Positions 38,901 to 46,740 of a stretch of DNA of 64,000 nucleotides are shown one piece after another. The stretch covers positions 930,001 through 994,000 of the forward strand of contig NZ_LT607734.1 in NCBI RefSeq assembly GCF_900095285.1, in the 5' to 3' direction. The position numbers and the translations under genes were made by a program. This DNA is from Fusobacterium gastrosuis. GTDB lineage: Bacteria > Fusobacteriota > Fusobacteriia > Fusobacteriales > Fusobacteriaceae. Below the pieces are notes generated by a model. The model ran no database searches, had not been told where the DNA came from, and saw only the letters and a program-made list of their open reading frames with translations. Position 1 is the stretch's first letter; each line of letters starts with the position of its first letter.

Positions 38901-41135
38901 GCAGCACCAATAATAAAAACAGCATTTGATGGCTTAGCAAATTTAGATGTGTCAAATCCAACAAATGTATTGACAGTAGCGGATGCTAAAAACTTAGGTT
39001 GGGTAGTAGCAACTCCAGGAAATAGCTTTGAAAAACCAGTAAAAAATGCTTATAAAGTAAACTTCAAAGGTGATGGAGTAAATGTTGAAGGTGAAGTAGA
39101 TGCAGCAACAAATACTTACAATGTTAATTTCTCAATTCCAGAAGCAGGTCGTTTAAAAATAAAACAATTAATAGAGGCAGCAGAAACAGGACAAACAGAA
39201 GCAGATGTAACAGGAGCGGTAGCTATAAAGGATAATCCAGGAGGATTTACAAGTGCTCAAACAGTAATGGATGCTATTAATGGTTCAGGATGGAATTTAC
39301 AAGAAAATGGAACACAATTAGGACTAATCAATCCAGCAGATAAAATAAATTTTGTAAATGGAACAGGAACAAAAGTAACTATAACTCCTACAAAAGAAGA
39401 TACTAAATTAACAGCAGCTGATATAAAAGTGGATATAGATACAGTAAAACTTGAAACAAATGGAGATGGAACAGTAAAAGAAGTAACAGATTCAAATAAA
39501 ATAGCAACAGCACAAGATGTAGTAAATACAATAAATAAATCTGGATGGAATGCAACATCAGGAACTGGAGTAAACGGAGGAGAAGTAACAGGAACAACAA
39601 AAGAACTTGTAAATCCAGGAGAAACAGTAACATTTGATGCAGGTAAAAATATGAAACTTGTACAAGAAGGAAATAAATTTACATATGCAACAAAAGATGA
39701 TGTAGAATTTACAACTGTAACAACAAAAGATGCAGCAGGAAATACAACAGTAATCAATGGTGAAGGATTAACAATAACATCAAAAGATGGAGAAAAAGTA
39801 TCTTTAACTAAAGATGGATTAGATAATGGTGGAAATAAAATAACTAATGTAGCAGCTGGAGATATTTCAGAAAATTCAACAGATGCAATAAATGGTTCAC
39901 AATTATATCAAGTAACAAATGAAATAAAAAGTGAAATTTCTAATCTAGGATGGAATGCTGAAGGTGGAGCAACAGGAACTGGTGTAGTTAATAATACTAG
40001 CAAAGAAAAAGTTGCTAATGGAGATACAGTAAAATTAGTTGCAGGAAATAACTTAATTTTAGATCAAAATGGCAAAGAATTCACTTTTAGTTTAAATAAA
40101 GAACTTAATGATATTAACAATATTTCTGTTGGAAAAGATGGAAAAGACGGTGTAGATGGAACTATAGGAGTAAATGGGAAAGATGGTTCATCAGTTGTTA
40201 TTAACGGAAAAGATGGTTCAATTGGAGCAAAAGGTGCAGACGGAGCATCTGTAACAATAAATGGAAAAGATGGAACAATCGGATTGACAGGACCTAAGGG
40301 AACAGATGGAAAAGATGGAGCTAATGCTACATTATCAGTAAAAGATGGTTCAAAAGGACTTGATGGAAATAATGGAAAAGATGGAGAATCTAAAACTCGT
40401 ATAGCTTATGAAACTAAAAATCCAGATGGAACAACAAATACTGAAGAAGTTGCAACATTAAATGACGGTTTATTATTTACTGGAAATAATGAAAAAGTTA
40501 ATACTCATAAACTAAACTCAAAAGTAACAATTAAAGGTGAAGGAGTAGATAAAGCAACATCTGAAAAATTTGTAAGTGCAGCAGGAAATATCAATGTTAA
40601 AGCAGATGGAGGAGATACTTTAGAAGTTCAATTAGCAAAAGATATAAAAGGTCTTTCAACAATTGAAACAAAAGATGAAGCAGGAAATACAACAGTAACA
40701 AATGGTGAAGGACTAACAATAACACCAAAAGATGGAGAAAAAGTATCTATAACTAAAGATGGCTTAAACAATGGTGGAAATAAGATAACTAATGTAGCAG
40801 CAGGAAAAGATGGAACAGATGGTGTAAATGTTTCTCAATTAAGAGGAATGGAACAAAATATCAATAATAGAATTGATGATTTAGATCATTCAACAAGAAG
40901 AGGTATTGCTGGTGCAATGGCACAAGCTGGAGTTAAATTCCAAGAACAAGGAGTAAACCAAGTAGTAGTTGGAGCGGCAGCTTCATTCTATAGAGGTCAA
41001 GGAGCAGTTGCAGTTGGGGTACAAGGTGCACCTACTGAAAATACTCGTGTTCATACAACAGTATCAGCAACTCCAGGAAGAAATACAAATGCAGCTATAA
41101 CAGTTGGAGGATCTTGGAAATTTAATATTAAATAA
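35961..41135 (+). CDS. YadA-type trimeric autotransporter adhesin
   Basis: The 1724-residue surface protein has an extended signal peptide (about residues 1-47; basic stretch with WLKRVLKNKVKVEQK, hydrophobic LMIGVLGLTTGNSLYA). Two YadA head regions made of AxAIG / SxAVG repeats lie at about 93-313 and 430-756. Neck motifs NVAAGQISSTSTDAINGSQL and close variants fall at about 350, 835 and 1292. A collagen-like Gly-x-y segment rich in GKDG spans about 1390-1476. The C-terminal four-strand anchor (RGIAGAMAQAGVKF to AAITVGGSWKFNIK) lies at about 1630-1724. It should form trimers in the outer membrane that bind host or bacterial partners. The ATG at 35961 follows AGGGGGA and is preferred over GTG 35940. 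It is monocistronic. Confidence 0.95.
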   Translation: MNISFNETEKWLKRVLKNKVKVEQKTIINYLMIGVLGLTTGNSLYAAITKDAGTFSAVLLDSIVTNGVYNDSAIGVVSIGSHLEYTDAYGRKASTEASAPLSIAIGLGATAKKVDETPADSTNPTDPNFAAPLASVAIGTSSTANGYTSTAIGYRSAAIDRSAVAFGAQASAEGYLSTAIGSGSRAIDFTTTAVGANAEAKGKNSVAIGTARHAEGLVSSGEQGILLGSADIEGLTAEQLQGATYVPGASPWSAYEGVDLANPSQQTGESRASIVSGKNALGIGVAVKAIDEKATAIGYYANASVKDSVALGSNSETTIAVPTSTAIISGVTYKEFAGTTPVSVVSVGSAGKERQVQNVAAGQISSTSTDAINGSQLYTVADKLGNEVGSIYFHTNDGTGTQDSGDSTTNKGKITDKAGATGNYSLTAGVSAKAISEGTVAIGNEASAGFYRAGISNPPSGNNAIAIGKQAKAESEDTIAIGRNAKVALTETSTDVFAIPLKAIAIGADSKSMGQYNTALGFEATAGENKDQYYSTSIGAKSKVVAGNGTAVGYSANVLADHSVAVGSSATAVGSEAVALGVNANAGANHTTALGRLANASGGSSTVVGNRATGSAIGSQVFGTGAISSARSALAVGHSANSSGLYATAVGRRANATATSAIAIGENVNSSGTNAIAIGSSNKTLNEAFKEIDILDKTEATAENAIAIGYLSKATGTSSIAVGTGNIVSRDNSGAIGNNNYINTSNTYVLGSGIGVKTDKSVFDTVANSVYLGDDSTIAKGATIGTKNLDKEGAVGTTTTAGDTGTVNKATVNEITYGGFAGAKANGAVTVGSAGLERRIMNVAAGEISSTSTDAINGSQLYMVTNHITENSPFEYVDKDGKPVVKIGDKFYPAGTITDEAGTPITVNQDGTTSPATEVTNQGDVVIKAKGDNPENITNIKSGTVTYAGDKNITKVGDKYYNTSDIDPATGLPKTGVTEVAAPIIKTAFDGLANLDVSNPTNVLTVADAKNLGWVVATPGNSFEKPVKNAYKVNFKGDGVNVEGEVDAATNTYNVNFSIPEAGRLKIKQLIEAAETGQTEADVTGAVAIKDNPGGFTSAQTVMDAINGSGWNLQENGTQLGLINPADKINFVNGTGTKVTITPTKEDTKLTAADIKVDIDTVKLETNGDGTVKEVTDSNKIATAQDVVNTINKSGWNATSGTGVNGGEVTGTTKELVNPGETVTFDAGKNMKLVQEGNKFTYATKDDVEFTTVTTKDAAGNTTVINGEGLTITSKDGEKVSLTKDGLDNGGNKITNVAAGDISENSTDAINGSQLYQVTNEIKSEISNLGWNAEGGATGTGVVNNTSKEKVANGDTVKLVAGNNLILDQNGKEFTFSLNKELNDINNISVGKDGKDGVDGTIGVNGKDGSSVVINGKDGSIGAKGADGASVTINGKDGTIGLTGPKGTDGKDGANATLSVKDGSKGLDGNNGKDGESKTRIAYETKNPDGTTNTEEVATLNDGLLFTGNNEKVNTHKLNSKVTIKGEGVDKATSEKFVSAAGNINVKADGGDTLEVQLAKDIKGLSTIETKDEAGNTTVTNGEGLTITPKDGEKVSITKDGLNNGGNKITNVAAGKDGTDGVNVSQLRGMEQNINNRIDDLDHSTRRGIAGAMAQAGVKFQEQGVNQVVVGAAASFYRGQGAVAVGVQGAPTENTRVHTTVSATPGRNTNAAITVGGSWKFNIK
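39735..39862 (+). repeat. direct repeat within the adhesin gene, copy 1
   Basis: About 125 bases encoding AGNTTVINGEGLTITSKDGE onward to GGNKITNVAAG. Nearly the same DNA recurs at 40678-40805 with about ten changed bases. Confidence 0.8.
40678..40805 (+). repeat. direct repeat within the adhesin gene, copy 2
   Basis: Second copy of the repeat at 39735-39862, encoding AGNTTVTNGEGLTITPKDGE onward. The collagen-like segment lies between the copies, so recombination would delete it in frame (the spacing is a multiple of three). Confidence 0.8.
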
Positions 41136-41163
41136 TAGAATAATATTAATTTATTAAAGCAAA

Positions 41164-41200
41164 AATCCTTGTCAGTAATATACTGACAAGGATTTTTTAT
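41164..41200 (+). terminator. terminator after the adhesin gene
   Basis: AATCCTTGTCAGT pairs with ACTGACAAGGATT over a 5-base loop, followed by T6. Confidence 0.93.
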
Positions 41201-41229
41201 CTTATAATATACAGAAGTAAAAAAGATTT

Positions 41230-41546
41230 GTGGCAACTACTTTTTTTAGTGGCTATCTTACAATAGATAGAAAAGTAGAAAATACTATGAGTTCATATTT
41301 TTTGAGAATAGTGAACAAAGAGATACATAGTTTCTTTAGGAGTTCCTTTATAGAAGACTTTTCAATTAAAGAGAGCGTATTTTACAATATGATGCAGAGT
41401 TTTTTGAAAAAGAATGTGATTTAGCCTTAGAACAGATAAAAGAAAAAGCATATAATACTAAATTAAGAGAAAGAGGTATAAATGATATAGCTGAAATTGC
41501 CGTAACTTTTTATGGGAAAAAGGTAAGGGTAAAAGTTAGCAGTTAA
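41230..41546 (+). pseudogene. C-terminal relic of an AAA-ATPase-like / PD-(D/E)XK nuclease protein
   Basis: In the first frame the text reads FFSGYLTIDRKVE and YFLRIVNKEIHSFF. This matches the 'SGYLT... L.IPN.EV...F' region that precedes the nuclease domain in the DUF1703-type family. After about 41390 the match continues in another frame: EFFEKECDLALEQIKEKAYN, then INDIAEIAVTFYGKKVRVKV, ending at a TAA at 41544-41546. The 'ALEQI.EK.Y' and 'I.F.GK.V' motifs are typical of the end of these proteins. The N-terminal ATPase is missing, so this is a truncated and frameshifted remnant. It has no ribosome site. Confidence 0.7.
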
Positions 41547-41576
41547 AAAAGGAGAATTTTTATCCTCCTTTTTTAT
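41545..41576. terminator. terminator between the relic and the LytTR regulator
   Basis: AAAAAGGAG pairs with CTCCTTTTT, with T-rich ends on both strands. It can end transcription from either side. Confidence 0.75.
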
Positions 41577-41592
41577 TTTTGAAAAAGTATAA

Positions 41593-42318
41593 TTACTCTA
41601 TTGAAAATAAATCTTTTAATTCTTTTATATTGTTTCTACTCACCGGTATAAGATTAGAATAATTTTTAATTTTTATAACCCATGAAGAATTAACCCACTG
41701 TTCAATCTCTGTAATCTTATCAAGATTTACTATATAGGAACGATGACATCTATAAAAGTTAAAATCTTCCAGCATTTCTTGCCATTTGGAAATTTTAATT
41801 TTACTTATATATTTTTTTTCATTTGAAAAAATATGACTTTCTTTCTCAAAAGCTTCAATAAAATCAATATCTTTTAAAGAAAGGACATGTAATTTATCAT
41901 CAATGTTTACCGTTATTTTTTTTAATGATTTATTTTTTAAGTTAAGAGTATTTTGTGTGGAAGAAATAAGAGATTTTAACAAATTTTTGATTCTTGCTTC
42001 AGAATACGGCTTTAAAAGATAATCAAAAGCTTTTATTTCAAATGCATCAACAGCATATTCCTTGTAGGCTGTAATAAAAATTATTTTAGTTCGGGGATTT
42101 ATTTTTGTGATAATCTTACTTAAGCTAAGACCATTCATATCCGGCATATTTATATCTAAAAAAATACCATCAATAGAAGAATTACTTTCAATAAAATTTA
42201 AAGCATCTATGGGATTATCAAATTCCGCTACTAAATTTATTTCACTTTCTTGTTCTAAGAAAAACTTTAGCTCTTCTCTAGCAGGTAATTCATCTTCAAC
42301 TATAATACAATTAATCAT
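41593..42318 (-). CDS. LytTR-type response regulator (BtsR/LytR-like)
   Basis: The 241-residue protein has an N-terminal receiver domain (CIIVEDELPAREEL; phosphoacceptor Asp55 in GIFLDINMPDMNG; Lys in FDYLLKPYSEA). A C-terminal LytTR DNA-binding domain (ITVNIDDKLHVLSLKDIDFI to FYRCHRSYIVNL and LIPVSRNNIKEL) follows. It should be phosphorylated by the LytS-type kinase encoded upstream, whose stop overlaps this start by 8 bases. The ATG at 42318 (MINCIIVED) is preferred over an extended start 12 codons upstream. The divergent cstA gene and the direct repeats at 44122-44153 are the likely targets. Confidence 0.9.
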   Translation of the reverse strand: MINCIIVEDELPAREELKFFLEQESEINLVAEFDNPIDALNFIESNSSIDGIFLDINMPDMNGLSLSKIITKINPRTKIIFITAYKEYAVDAFEIKAFDYLLKPYSEARIKNLLKSLISSTQNTLNLKNKSLKKITVNIDDKLHVLSLKDIDFIEAFEKESHIFSNEKKYISKIKISKWQEMLEDFNFYRCHRSYIVNLDKITEIEQWVNSSWVIKIKNYSNLIPVSRNNIKELKDLFSIE

Positions 42319-44002
42319 TCTTTTTTCCTCCAAGTTTTTCAGAAAGTATTTCAAATTTTATCTCAGTGCCTCGCTCTAATCTTTTTATATTAAGCCCTTT
42401 GCCATACAATAACTTTAATCGTTGATGAACATTTTTTAAACCGATATTTTCATTAATCTCTTTATCTAAATTATCTATAATAGACTGCTCTATTCCAATT
42501 CCATTGTCAACAATATTAATGGCAAGTCCAGCTTCTATTTTTTTTATGATAATTTTTACAAATCCCCCTTCTCTTTTCTTTAAAAGCCCATGTTTAATAC
42601 TGTTTTCAACAAGAGGTTGAATAATTAGACTAGGGACTTCCGTATTGTAAAGTGCCTCATCAATTTCATAGATAATATTTAATTTATCACCAAATCTTGC
42701 TTTTTCAATTCTTAGGTATGAATTGACTTGTTGTAATTCTTTTATAAGCTCAACATTATTTAAGTTATTATTTAAGTTATATCTTAAATAATTTGATAAA
42801 TCTATGATAAAATCTCTAGCTTTTTCAGGTTTTGTTCTGATATACGATGCCAAAGTGTTCAAGGCATTAAAAAGAAAATGAGGATTAATTTGCGATTGCA
42901 ATGCCTTTAATTCGGAATGTTTTACAAGAGATAAAAGTTTTTCAATTTTTGAAATTTCCATCTGAGTTGAAATTAAGTTTGATAACCCTATTATTAAATA
43001 TCTATTTTGTTCCGTAATTTTTTCAGTAGTGTCAAAAAATATCTTTAAAGTCCCAGAAATTATATCTTTTTCATGCAAAGGTAGTATGATACAAGATTTT
43101 ATATTCTTTGAAATATATGAAAAATCTTCAATATTTTTATCCTTATCATTTGAAACAACAAGAATTTCACCAGTTTTTAAAACTTTTCTTGTATTTTCAC
43201 TTCTTATTGGTGAAAGGATATTTTTGTGTTTTTCGATGGAAAAACCGGCGATAACTTTTTCCCTATCCGTTATAACAGCAGCTTTAGCTCCGAGAGATAA
43301 TGCAATTATCTTACATACAGAACTAAGAGATTCAGATTCTCTAAAAAAAGGTAGAGTTTTATTTGCAATATCAAGTGCTAATTTAGCTTGTTTACCTGCT
43401 GAAATTTCACTTTTTTCATGAATATCCTGAACAATTAAAATCAGTATACTTATACCTAAAGCGTTTGTAAATACCATTGGCAGATAGATATTATTAACTA
43501 TATTTTTAGCAAATATATAGTCTTTAGCAAGTAAAAGTATTAAGCCCATACTTATATTTTCAACTATGAAACCAAGTATAAATCCTAAATAAATTCTATT
43601 TTTAGCAGTTGATTTAAAGTAAAAGAAAGCTGAAAGTAAGCCACCTAAAAATGTTGCAATAGCACATGGAATAGAAGTACCTGTACCTTTTGAAATAATG
43701 ACTCTGTGAATGGCAGAGCTAAGCCCGGCTATGAAGCCAACATAAGGGCCACCTAAAAGTCCGCCAGAAATAACCCCTATATTTCTTGTGTTAAGAATAG
43801 AGCCTTGGAAGTCCAATCCTACATAAGTTCCGATTATAGCAAGCATGGAAAAGAAAAAAGCAAGAATAATGATATCTTTTGTTTCTCTTTTTTCTGCTCG
43901 TAATAAAACATTAGCTTTATTGATTTTTGTAAATAAAAAAGCTATGGTGATTGAGTATCCAAGATTGCTTATTAGATGTGAAAGAAAACTTACATTTACC
44001 AT
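42311..44002 (-). CDS. LytS-family sensor histidine kinase (BtsS-like)
   Basis: The 563-residue membrane kinase opens with a 5TM receptor of the LytS-YhcK type (residues about 1-190, with LNTRNIGVISGGLLGGPYVG and GLSSAIHRV). A GAF-like domain (about 215-345) follows, then the His_kinase box LKALQSQINPHFLFNALNTL with the phosphorylated His, and an ATPase domain (IIQPLVENSIKHGLL, VDNGIGI, IGLKNVHQRLKLLYG). The same layout occurs in BtsS, which senses pyruvate, and in LytS. The neighbouring CstA-family transporter favours a pyruvate or related nutrient signal; this is inference. No strong promoter is visible. Confidence 0.9.
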   Translation of the reverse strand: MVNVSFLSHLISNLGYSITIAFLFTKINKANVLLRAEKRETKDIIILAFFFSMLAIIGTYVGLDFQGSILNTRNIGVISGGLLGGPYVGFIAGLSSAIHRVIISKGTGTSIPCAIATFLGGLLSAFFYFKSTAKNRIYLGFILGFIVENISMGLILLLAKDYIFAKNIVNNIYLPMVFTNALGISILILIVQDIHEKSEISAGKQAKLALDIANKTLPFFRESESLSSVCKIIALSLGAKAAVITDREKVIAGFSIEKHKNILSPIRSENTRKVLKTGEILVVSNDKDKNIEDFSYISKNIKSCIILPLHEKDIISGTLKIFFDTTEKITEQNRYLIIGLSNLISTQMEISKIEKLLSLVKHSELKALQSQINPHFLFNALNTLASYIRTKPEKARDFIIDLSNYLRYNLNNNLNNVELIKELQQVNSYLRIEKARFGDKLNIIYEIDEALYNTEVPSLIIQPLVENSIKHGLLKKREGGFVKIIIKKIEAGLAINIVDNGIGIEQSIIDNLDKEINENIGLKNVHQRLKLLYGKGLNIKRLERGTEIKFEILSEKLGGKKND

Positions 44003-44121
44003 ATGAACTCCTTTTATAGAAATATAGAAGATACTATATTTTACAATATTTCAATGAAAATTAAAATAATAAAAATAAAAGTAAGAAACTATTATTTTTA
44101 TAACAAATATGACAAAATTTT

Positions 44122-44153
44122 TACATTTTAAGCAAATATAAATACATTTTAAG
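44122..44153. promoter_or_regulatory. direct repeats, likely LytTR regulator binding site
   Basis: TACATTTTAAG occurs at 44122-44132 and again identically at 44143-44153, a 21-base period (two helical turns). Paired direct repeats of this spacing, with an ACAnTTAAG-like core, are the usual target of LytTR domains such as AgrA. They lie in the gap between lytS and cstA, just upstream of where the cstA promoter (TATAAT at 44184 or 44190) should be. Confidence 0.65.
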
Positions 44154-44232
44154 TAAAAAAAAATAAATTTTGATAAAAATGGTTATAATTATAATAAGAA
44201 GAATTATAAAATATTTTAAGGGAGATGATATT

Positions 44233-45660
44233 ATGGTTAGTTTTATTTTATCTATAATAGCACTTGTATTAGGTTATGCTATCTATGGTAAGATAGTAGA
44301 TGGAATTTTTGGGTCAGATGATACTAAAATAACTCCGGCAAAAAGATTAAGTGATGGAGTTGACTATGTTGAAATGGGATGGGCAAGAGCATTCTTAATT
44401 CAATTTCTTAATATAGCTGGAACAGGACCTATCTTTGGAGCAGTTGCAGGAGCATTATGGGGTCCAGCTGCTTTTATTTGGATAGTATTTGGATGTATTT
44501 TTGGTGGTGCTGTTCACGATTATTTATTGGGAATGATGTCAGTAAGACAAGATGGAGCATCAGTTTCAGAAATAGTGGGAGAAAATTTAGGAAATACAGC
44601 TAAGCAAATAATGAGAGGATTTTCAGTAATTTTACTTCTATTGGTAGGAGTAGTATTTATAATGAGTCCGGCTCAAATTTTAAAAGATATAACAGGAATT
44701 AACTATGAAATATGGTTAGGAATTATAATAGTTTATTACTTATGTGCAACAGTATTACCTGTTGATAAAGTAATAGGAAAAATCTATCCTATCTTTGGAT
44801 TATCGCTTCTTATAATGGCAATTGGAATAGGTGGAGGAATCATAGTAAAAGGAATGGAAATTCCAGAAATAGCATTTGTTAATATGCATCCAGCAGGGAA
44901 ATCAATTTTCCCTTATCTATGTATATCAATAGCTTGTGGAGCAATAAGTGGTTTCCATGCTACACAATCTCCTATGATGGCAAGATGTTTGAGAACAGAA
45001 AAAGATGGAAGAAAAGTATTCTATGGAGCAATGATAGCTGAAGGAATAATAGCTCTTATTTGGGCAGCGGCAGCAATGTCTTTCTTCGGTGGAATAGAAG
45101 GTTTATCTCAAGCAGGTTCAGCAGCAGTTGTTGTCAATAAAATTTCTGTTGGAATTTTAGGAAAAGCAGGAGGAGCTTTGGCTTTATTGGGAGTTGTTGC
45201 CTGTCCTATAACTTCAGGAGATACAGCATTTAGAAGTGCCAGACTTACAATAGCAGATGCATTAAAATATAAACAAGGTCCAATAGTAAATAGATTTATT
45301 GTTGCAATTCCATTGTTTGCTTTAGGAGTTTCACTTTGTTTCATTCCGTTTGCAGTAGTATGGAGATATTTTGGTTGGTCAAACCAAACTCTTGCGACAA
45401 TAGCTCTTTGGGCAGCAGTTAAATATTTAGCAAATAGAGGAAAAAATTATTGGATTGCTTTAATTCCAGCAATGTTTATGACAGTTGTAGTAACTTCTTA
45501 TATAATTGCAGCACCGGAAGGTTTTGTAAGATTCTTTGGTGATAAAGATATTAATGTAATTGAAAACATAGCTATAATAATAGGTATAGTAGTATCTTTA
45601 GCTTGTACAGCAGCATTTTTCATGACAAATAAAAAAACTAATGTTGCAAGTGAAAAATAA
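44233..45660 (+). CDS. CstA-family transporter (short form), possible pyruvate permease
   Basis: The 475-residue membrane protein has about 12-13 hydrophobic segments and the CstA hallmarks GWARAFLIQFLNIAGTGPIFG, GAVHDYLLGMMSVRQDGAS, SGFHATQSPMMARCL and CPITSGDTAFRSARL. It is much shorter than E. coli CstA or BtsT (about 700 residues), as is usual in clostridia-like bacteria. It probably imports pyruvate or peptides; pyruvate is suggested by the BtsSR-like pair next door. The frame is open to 44170, but GGGAGATG is positioned for the ATG at 44233 and the first helix fits. It is monocistronic. Confidence 0.9.
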   Translation: MVSFILSIIALVLGYAIYGKIVDGIFGSDDTKITPAKRLSDGVDYVEMGWARAFLIQFLNIAGTGPIFGAVAGALWGPAAFIWIVFGCIFGGAVHDYLLGMMSVRQDGASVSEIVGENLGNTAKQIMRGFSVILLLLVGVVFIMSPAQILKDITGINYEIWLGIIIVYYLCATVLPVDKVIGKIYPIFGLSLLIMAIGIGGGIIVKGMEIPEIAFVNMHPAGKSIFPYLCISIACGAISGFHATQSPMMARCLRTEKDGRKVFYGAMIAEGIIALIWAAAAMSFFGGIEGLSQAGSAAVVVNKISVGILGKAGGALALLGVVACPITSGDTAFRSARLTIADALKYKQGPIVNRFIVAIPLFALGVSLCFIPFAVVWRYFGWSNQTLATIALWAAVKYLANRGKNYWIALIPAMFMTVVVTSYIIAAPEGFVRFFGDKDINVIENIAIIIGIVVSLACTAAFFMTNKKTNVASEK

Positions 45661-45690
45661 GAATGAATAAAAAATATAATTAATAAAAAA

Positions 45691-45730
45691 GTCAATAATA
45701 GATAATATGTTATCATTATTGACTTTTTTA
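45691..45730 (+). terminator. terminator after cstA
   Basis: GTCAATAAT and GATAA pair with TTATC and ATTATTGAC, followed by T6. Confidence 0.9.
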
Positions 45731-45735
45731 TTATG

Positions 45736-45859
45736 TAGAAAAGTATAAATTTAATGTATTTTTATTGCATTTATTAAATTATTAATTATAGAAATAATTG
45801 AGTATTTATATGATTTCGAGGGCATTGCCCTCGAACCACTGTGGTAGTAGGATATAGCT
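45736..45859 (+). repeat. intergenic hairpin repeat, copy B
   Basis: The core at 45818-45859 has GAGGGCATTGCCCTC, then GAACCACTGTGGTAG (a second small stem ACCAC/GTGGT) and ends in TAGCT. It matches copy A at 34 of 42 positions. The AT-rich module with TTTATTGCATTTATTA lies just before it, whereas in copy A it lies after the core. Confidence 0.75.
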
Positions 45860-45879
45860 GACGAAGTCAGCTTTTTTAT
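45856..45879 (+). terminator. terminator-like hairpin ending repeat copy B
   Basis: AGCTGAC pairs with GTCAGCT over a 3-base loop, followed by T6 on the plus strand only. It would stop plus-strand transcription before it runs into the minus-strand genes. Confidence 0.75.
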
Positions 45880-46677
45880 TTATAATTTTTCTTTCTTAGT
45901 TAAGTCTGTTAGAGTCATTATTTCACCTTGTTTTGCTCCAACAGCATAGGCAAGATTATTATTCAAAGTATAATAAAAATTTCCTTCGTAAGTTTTCATT
46001 CCTTGATGGGTTAAATTTGAAAAAGCATCTACATATACTTTTCCTCCTAAATCATTCCAAAGTTTACAAAAAGCATAATCCTCTGAAAGATATCTTTTGC
46101 TTTCCGGATGAACAATACAATCAAAAAATCTATAATGTAGACCTTTATCCCTCATATCTAAGGAATCGGTAACATATTTCAAATTAGGATATGCTTTCAT
46201 CAATTTTAGGAAAACTTCTCTTTTAATACACATAAATCCTGTTGGAGCTTCATTTAATTCAATAAAGCCATCTTCTTGGATAGTTAAATTAGTTGAGTCG
46301 TTATTTACTGTATAACGAGCAAACATATGAGGAAGCTCAGTTGAGGATATTTGAGGAATAGTATCCGGATAATTTTCTCGTTTTAAGGGATAAACTCCAG
46401 CAGCGATGTCATATCCAGATTTAACTAAACGAAAAAATGCTTCCGGGTTCCATCCGATATCTGAATCTATAAAAAATAGATGTGTCCATTGAGGATTATC
46501 TAAAAAAGTTGCAACACAATCATTTCTAGCACGAGTGATTAAAGATTCTCCAGCTCTGAAAAGTGGTTGAACTGAAACTCCATTTTCAGGGGCAAGAGTT
46601 ATGGTGTTTAATAGAGAAACTACATAGTTTTGAAAAAGTTTCCCATCATGAGTCGGTGTTACTATCAAAGCAAACAT
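45880..46677 (-). CDS. glycosyltransferase-like protein (GT-A fold)
   Basis: The 265-residue soluble protein begins FALIVTPTHDGKLFQNYVVS and has ARNDCVATFL followed by THLFFIDSDIGWNPEAFFRL, whose DSD resembles the metal-binding DxD of GT-A enzymes. GYDIAAGVYPLKR and a late SEDYAFCKLWNDLGGKVYVD complete a GT2/Anp1-like layout. No membrane segment is present, so it acts in the cytoplasm. It lies 63 bases after the PocR gene on the same strand, with AGGAGG upstream, and may be co-transcribed. The sugar, acceptor and any link to signalling are unknown. Phage genomes carry similar enzymes, but no phage genes flank it. Confidence 0.7.
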   Translation of the reverse strand: MFALIVTPTHDGKLFQNYVVSLLNTITLAPENGVSVQPLFRAGESLITRARNDCVATFLDNPQWTHLFFIDSDIGWNPEAFFRLVKSGYDIAAGVYPLKRENYPDTIPQISSTELPHMFARYTVNNDSTNLTIQEDGFIELNEAPTGFMCIKREVFLKLMKAYPNLKYVTDSLDMRDKGLHYRFFDCIVHPESKRYLSEDYAFCKLWNDLGGKVYVDAFSNLTHQGMKTYEGNFYYTLNNNLAYAVGAKQGEIMTLTDLTKKEKL

Positions 46678-46740
46678 AAAACCTCCTAAAGAAAATATTT
46701 TTTAAAAAAGAAGAAAAAATTTAAGGAATTAGCTGTTATT

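Noticed and set aside
39257-39757. 166-residue minus-strand open frame inside the adhesin gene
   Set aside because: Shadow of the repetitive autotransporter coding sequence; Ser/Phe/Val-rich translation without any motif.
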